From Bacteroidota bacterium (lineage in GTDB: Bacteria; Bacteroidota; Bacteroidia; Bacteroidales; Prolixibacteraceae), in the NCBI GenBank assembly GCA_023251455.1, contig JAHEYT010000021.1, positions 1 to 35,479 of the forward strand: 35,479 nucleotides of DNA, in the 5' to 3' direction. A model generated the notes under the pieces. That model searched no databases. It had not been told where the DNA came from and saw only the letters and a program-made list of their open reading frames with translations. Positions 31,922 to 35,479 of this stretch are shown piece after piece; the stretch's first letter is position 1, and each line of letters starts with the position of its first letter. A program made the position numbers and the translations under genes.

Positions 31922-32323
31922 ATGGCAAAACAAACCGCAGTTGAGTCGCTCAAAGAATCCATTCGTTTGCTTGAAATTCAGCAAGCCGAAGAAGGTAAAA
32001 TCCTGAAAGAACAATTTAAAGTTACCTACGAAAGCCTGAAGCTCGTTAATCTGGTAAAGAATTCGCTAAAAGAACTTACCGATTCTGTCGAGATCAAAAA
32101 CAATCTTTTCGAATCCATCGTTTCCATTGTCACCGGTTATATCTCTAAGAAACTGATGATCAAATCTGATGGCAACATATTCAAAAAGATTCTTGGTCTT
32201 ATCGTTCAGTTTGGCGTAACCAACCTTGTTGCCAAAAATGCCGAAACGATACGGTTTTTCATCACCGAACTGATTGATCGGTTCCTTCACCCGAAAGAGG
32301 AAGTGCCTGAAACAGAAGTTTAA
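31922..32323 (+). CDS. Unknown protein, third gene of the YtxH operon
   Basis: A 133-residue protein that I cannot assign to a named family. The N-terminal half (about 1-60) is a charged helix (VESLKESIRLLEIQQAEEGK) likely to form a coiled coil. The C-terminal part has a moderately hydrophobic segment (about 88-118, FKKILGLIVQFGVTNLVAKN) that could be an amphipathic or buried helix, followed by an acidic tail. No signal peptide. It lies 5 bp after the Holin-X-like gene, so coupled expression is very likely. Genes of this type commonly follow YtxH and holin-like genes in Bacteroidota as far as I recall, but the role is unknown. Confidence 0.75.
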   Translation: MAKQTAVESLKESIRLLEIQQAEEGKILKEQFKVTYESLKLVNLVKNSLKELTDSVEIKNNLFESIVSIVTGYISKKLMIKSDGNIFKKILGLIVQFGVTNLVAKNAETIRFFITELIDRFLHPKEEVPETEV

Positions 32324-32369
32324 TTCTCATTTTCAGTGAAGTAATTCATCGCTCTATTTTACGATTCAT

Positions 32370-32404
32370 CCGGGTCAAACTACGATCCGGCTTTTTTTAT
32401 TTTA
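32370..32404 (+). terminator. Intrinsic terminator of the YtxH operon
   Basis: CCGGGT (32370-32375) pairs with ATCCGG (32385-32390) over 6 bp with one G-U, then CTTTTTTTATTTTATT. It starts 46 bp after the operon's last stop codon. Confidence 0.75.
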
Positions 32405-32431
32405 TTACCTCCGATCTCTGCCGCAACTTTG
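32401..32431 (+). promoter_or_regulatory. Possible promoter of the TonB receptor gene
   Basis: TTTA (32401-32404), 19-nt spacer, CAACTTTG (32424-32431). The -7 box differs from TAnnTTTG at its first base and the -33 box at its last. It sits 21 bp upstream of the ATG at 32453, directly after the terminator. Confidence 0.35.
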
Positions 32432-32452
32432 GGTCATAAAATACTCAAAGCC

Positions 32453-34585
32453 ATGAGATCAATATTTACAATTATCGCTTTTATCCTGATATCAATCAGC
32501 ACTTTTGCACAGGTTCGGTTTTCAGGAAAAGTAACCGACTCTCAGCATAATCCGCTTCCCGGAGCCAATGTTTTTATTCAGAACAGTTACGACGGCACTA
32601 CAACCGACAGCATCGGACATTATAGCTTCAAAACCGATCAGAAAGGAATCCAAAACCTTTCGGCTAGTTTTATTGGGTACAAGCCATTTCTCCGGAAGCT
32701 GGATTTGGACAGCGCGAAAACATTTTCAGCAAACATTATTTTGCAGGAATCTGATGACCAGATTGACGAAGTGGTCATCAACGCCGGAGCTTTCGAAGCC
32801 AGCGACGTGAAAAAAGCCGTAGTTTTGCGAGTGTTCGACATTGCCACCACTCCCAGTGCCCAAGGCGATATTTTTGGCGCATTGGGTACCTTGCCAGGAG
32901 TTCAGAAGGTTGGCGAAGATGGGCGTGTTTTTGTTCGTGGGGGCGAAGGCTACGAAACCAAAACTTTCATGGATGGTATGCTGGTTTCAACGCCGTACAT
33001 GTCAAAAATGCCCGACATGCCAACCCGTGGGCGTTTTTCGCCCCTGCTTTTCAGCGGAACATTATTCAGTACTGGCGCCTATTCAGCCGAATATGGTCAG
33101 GCACTGTCGTCCATTGTTGATATGAAAACCAATTTGCCCGAAACAGAAGACAAATCGAGTATTTCGATTATGACAGTGGGTGTGATGGGTTCAACGACCA
33201 AATGTTGGGAGAAATCATCACTTTCATTGAATGGCGACATTGTCACCTCCGGATTATCGAATAAAATCAACAAACAGCAAGTCGACTGGATTAAAAGTCC
33301 GCTTGGAATTGACGGAACTGTGATGTACCGGCAGAAAACCGGCAAAACCGGAATGTACAAGCTTTTCGGAACATTCAATAACAGCACTTCCGAAATGTTC
33401 TACCCCAATACTCAGCTTGGAACAATTCAGGATATCGCTCTGAACAGCAGTAATGTTTACCTGAACAACACCTTCAACAGCCAATTGGGCGAAAAATGGA
33501 TGGTGAAATCTGGCCTTGCATTCAATTACGACAACCAAAACATTGATCTGGATAAAGACCGGATAGTAACGAATCAAAAAATGATTCAGGCTAAAATCGG
33601 ATTCAGCCACTTCCTGAATGAGCAAACCGAACTGAAGCTGGGTGCCGATTGGGTAAATTTCTCGTACGAACAAAAAGTCAGGATGAATGGCGATTACCGT
33701 CTACCATTCACAAACAACGAGCTTTCTGGTTTTGCTGAAATGGAATACAAACTCTCGAAGAAATTCGCGACCCGTCTGGGATTTAGAGTCGAAAACAGTT
33801 CTCTTTTGAATGAAACAACCATCGTTCCACGTTTTTCGGGAGCCTACAAAACAGGCGACCACAGCCAGGTTTCGTTGGCCTGTGGCAAGTTCTACCAAAA
33901 TCCGGAAAATGATTACCTGAAATTTGCCCCACAACTGAAACCAGAAAAAGCGAGCCATGCGGTGATGACCTGGCAATACCTAACCGAATTGAAAACATTC
34001 AGGGTAGAAGGCTACCTCAAAAAATACGACAATCTGGTTAAATACTCGCAGCCACTGGCAACCAATCCGCTAGATTATAACAATTTGGGAAGCGGACATG
34101 CTGAAGGCATCGACATTTTCTGGCGCGACAAGGAAACCTTTAAATTAACCGATTACTGGATTTCGTATTCGTGGATCAACGCCCGGCGCAATTACAAAGA
34201 TTACACGATGTCAGCGGTCCCTACTTTTGTTTCGGAGCATAATTTATCGGTGGTTTACAAACGTTTCCTTCCGGCGATAAATACATACGCTTCGCTGACC
34301 TATTCGTTTGCCAGCAGCCGTCCTTACCACGATCCAAACTTCGCAGGTTTCATGAATGCAAAAACTCAGCCGTACAACGACATCAGCTTAAGCCTGACTT
34401 ACCTGATGCAGACGTTCGGAAAACAATCGGTACTGCACCTGATGGTCAATAATCTGGCAGGCTTCGACAATGTGTATGGCTACAATTTTTCAAATACACC
34501 AAATGCCGCCGGAAAATATGAGTCGACGCCAATTAAATCGCCTTTTGTGAGACAGATCATTTTGCTCATTTCTATTATGCTATAA
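32453..34585 (+). CDS. TonB-dependent receptor with CarboxypepD-regulatory-like domain
   Basis: A 710-residue outer-membrane protein. I start at the ATG at 32453, because MRSIFTIIAFILISISTFAQ is a clean signal peptide; an in-frame TTG at 32429 is less likely. Domain order: a carboxypeptidase-regulatory-like beta-sandwich (about 21-100, FSGKVTDSQHNPLPGANVFI), a plug domain (about 118-230, with VFVRGGEGYETKTFMDGMLV and AEYGQALSSIVDMKT), and a 22-strand-type barrel to the C-terminus. The barrel is on the short side for the family, and no SusD-like gene follows, so it is not a classic SusCD glycan importer. The ligand is unknown. It is followed by a secreted TPR-like protein gene 124 bp downstream. 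Confidence 0.88.
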   Translation: MRSIFTIIAFILISISTFAQVRFSGKVTDSQHNPLPGANVFIQNSYDGTTTDSIGHYSFKTDQKGIQNLSASFIGYKPFLRKLDLDSAKTFSANIILQESDDQIDEVVINAGAFEASDVKKAVVLRVFDIATTPSAQGDIFGALGTLPGVQKVGEDGRVFVRGGEGYETKTFMDGMLVSTPYMSKMPDMPTRGRFSPLLFSGTLFSTGAYSAEYGQALSSIVDMKTNLPETEDKSSISIMTVGVMGSTTKCWEKSSLSLNGDIVTSGLSNKINKQQVDWIKSPLGIDGTVMYRQKTGKTGMYKLFGTFNNSTSEMFYPNTQLGTIQDIALNSSNVYLNNTFNSQLGEKWMVKSGLAFNYDNQNIDLDKDRIVTNQKMIQAKIGFSHFLNEQTELKLGADWVNFSYEQKVRMNGDYRLPFTNNELSGFAEMEYKLSKKFATRLGFRVENSSLLNETTIVPRFSGAYKTGDHSQVSLACGKFYQNPENDYLKFAPQLKPEKASHAVMTWQYLTELKTFRVEGYLKKYDNLVKYSQPLATNPLDYNNLGSGHAEGIDIFWRDKETFKLTDYWISYSWINARRNYKDYTMSAVPTFVSEHNLSVVYKRFLPAINTYASLTYSFASSRPYHDPNFAGFMNAKTQPYNDISLSLTYLMQTFGKQSVLHLMVNNLAGFDNVYGYNFSNTPNAAGKYESTPIKSPFVRQIILLISIML

Positions 34586-34588
34586 AAA

Positions 34589-34655
34589 AGTCCGCAGACG
34601 GAAGCCGGAAGTCCGGAGAATTGCTCCCTTCGACACGCTTCGCTGCTCAGGTAGC
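34589..34655. repeat. Fragments of dispersed intergenic repeats
   Basis: The gap between the TonB receptor and TPR-like genes holds two copies of AAGTCCG (34589-34595 and 34609-34615) in a GGAAG/CCGGAAG context, then CTTCGACACGCTTCGCTGCT at 34628-34647. The latter resembles the repeat at 7677-7701. No ORF or clear promoter is seen. Confidence 0.4.
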
Positions 34656-34709
34656 GACCTTTGAAATAAATTTAAACTACTTAAAATATCAACTTTAAAA
34701 TTTACAAAA

Positions 34710-35348
34710 ATGAAAAAGTCAATTTTTACCCTTGTGTTGGTTCTGTTGTTCAGCGTTGGTTATGCCAACGATGCCTATCAGAAAGCTATGAGCCAGTCAA
34801 TCGAAAAACTGTTTCAGGTTAAAAATATTCCTGAATATGTTGAAGTTGCAAACCAGTTCGAACGCATTTCGCAAATCGAAAAAGCAGAATGGTTGCCTCT
34901 GTATTACGCTTCATTTGCGTACATCATGATCAGTTTTCAGGAAACGGAAAACACAAAAAAAGATCAGTATCTCGATCAGGCTCAAAAATATCTGGATCAG
35001 GCCATGGCAATCGAACCCAATGAATCGGAATTGTATATGCTTCAAGGCTTTCTGTATCCTTCTCGTATCAATATCGATCCAATGGCACGCGGAATGATTT
35101 ACATGGGCAAAATGAATGAATCGCTCGACAAAGCGCTGGCGCTGAATCCGAACAATCCACGCGTTTATTACCTCCGGGCCACCATAACCTATCACATGCC
35201 CGAAGCCTACGGTGGCGGAGCAGCCAAAGCGCTTCCACTATTTCAAACCGCAGCCGAAAAATTTCAGATTTTCAAGCCTAAAACAGAACTCTCACCCAAC
35301 TGGGGCAAAGAAATGAATGATGCTGAGTTGAAGAAAATTCAGGAATAA
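34710..35348 (+). CDS. Secreted TPR-like protein, unknown
   Basis: A 212-residue protein with a Sec signal peptide (MKKSIFTLVLVLLFSVGYAN). The mature part is helical with degenerate tetratricopeptide repeats: about 30-60 (EYVEVANQFERISQIEKAEW), 90-120 (LDQAQKYLDQAMAIEPNESE) and 140-165 (MNESLDKALALNPNNPRVYY). A conserved-looking EAYGGGAAKALPLFQTAAEKF segment follows, then SPNWGKEMNDAELKKI at the end. Such periplasmic proteins serve as protein-protein scaffolds. Its place after a TonB-dependent receptor suggests, but does not show, a shared role at the envelope. Confidence 0.8.
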   Translation: MKKSIFTLVLVLLFSVGYANDAYQKAMSQSIEKLFQVKNIPEYVEVANQFERISQIEKAEWLPLYYASFAYIMISFQETENTKKDQYLDQAQKYLDQAMAIEPNESELYMLQGFLYPSRINIDPMARGMIYMGKMNESLDKALALNPNNPRVYYLRATITYHMPEAYGGGAAKALPLFQTAAEKFQIFKPKTELSPNWGKEMNDAELKKIQE

Positions 35349-35355
35349 ATTGTTA

Positions 35356-35397
35356 CGGGTTTCGGGATGCGAGTTATGAGTTGCAACCCGAAACTCG
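35356..35397. repeat. Inverted repeat after the TPR-like gene
   Basis: CGGGTTTCGGG (35356-35366) pairs with CCCGAAACTCG (35387-35397) over 11 bp with one G-U, enclosing GAGTT-rich sequence; a further GCAACTCG follows at 35397-35404. No T run follows, so it is more likely a dispersed repeat than a simple terminator. The remaining 75 bp to the window end show no gene. Confidence 0.5.
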
Positions 35398-35479
35398 CAA
35401 CTCGTCACAGATTCTGAATTTATCCTCTTCTTTTATATCGCTATTATCCGTATTTTCGATCGAACTTTCTAAGCTAGCA

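Overview
The window looks like chromosomal DNA from a member of the Bacteroidota, probably a Marinilabiliales/Prolixibacteraceae-type organism; the family placement is inference. The evidence is: several promoters of the Bacteroidota form (TAnnTTTG at -7, in places with TTTG at -33), absence of obvious Shine-Dalgarno sites, a TonB-dependent receptor with an N-terminal carboxypeptidase-regulatory-like domain, a PA14-containing GH3 beta-glycosidase, a DUF2795-type small acidic protein, and many short intergenic inverted repeats of the sort that litter these genomes. I see no rRNA, tRNA, CRISPR array, transposase, integrase or phage structural gene. It reads as an ordinary metabolic chromosome segment with some accessory sugar-catabolism loci.

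Layout. 1-462: 3' part of a NUDIX hydrolase. 774-4811: glycerol utilisation (glpK, glpD, glpF in one direction), with a dispersed repeat-like element between glpK and glpD. 4958-7588: secreted GH3 enzyme with its own well-formed promoter and terminator. 7806-14377 (minus strand): orphan CHASE4-type sensor kinase, a nucleoside-recognition 'gate' membrane protein preceded by a tiny membrane protein, a secreted C1B cysteine peptidase, and recG. 14575-16196 (plus): LolD/MacB-type ABC ATPase, PduO-type cobalamin adenosyltransferase and a DUF2795-like protein. 16257-20820 (minus): U32/RlhA-like protein, secreted VOC protein, and a lipoprotein fusing a DUF1080 (3-keto-disaccharide hydrolase-type) domain to a PHP-like metal-binding domain. 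21033-22561 (plus): secreted NIF3-like protein translationally coupled to a beta-phosphoglucomutase-like HAD phosphatase. 22623-25672 (minus): uxaB-uxaA for hexuronate catabolism, with two identical operator-like dyads just downstream of the predicted promoter. 26027-27338 (plus): AAA ATPase/kinase and Tat-exported SGNH hydrolase. 27675-29801 (minus): Prc-like tail-specific protease. 29985-32323 (plus): AI-2E family permease and a three-gene YtxH / Holin-X-like / unknown operon. 32453-35348 (plus): TonB-dependent receptor and a secreted TPR-like protein.

How the genes fit together. Three parts are carbon-source loci: glycerol uptake, phosphorylation and oxidation (glpF-glpK-glpD); altronate dehydratase and tagaturonate reductase from the galacturonate branch (uxaA-uxaB); and extracytoplasmic glycan/keto-sugar processing (GH3, DUF1080-PHP, VOC, SGNH). 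The rest is housekeeping or envelope biology.

No convincingly new multi-gene defence or mobile system is visible. The items most worth a second look are the twin operator at uxaB, the DUF1080-PHP fusion beside a secreted VOC protein, the 26-bp perfect palindrome between the ABC ATPase and adenosyltransferase genes, the exported NIF3 protein coupled to a HAD phosphatase, and the several families of intergenic inverted repeats.
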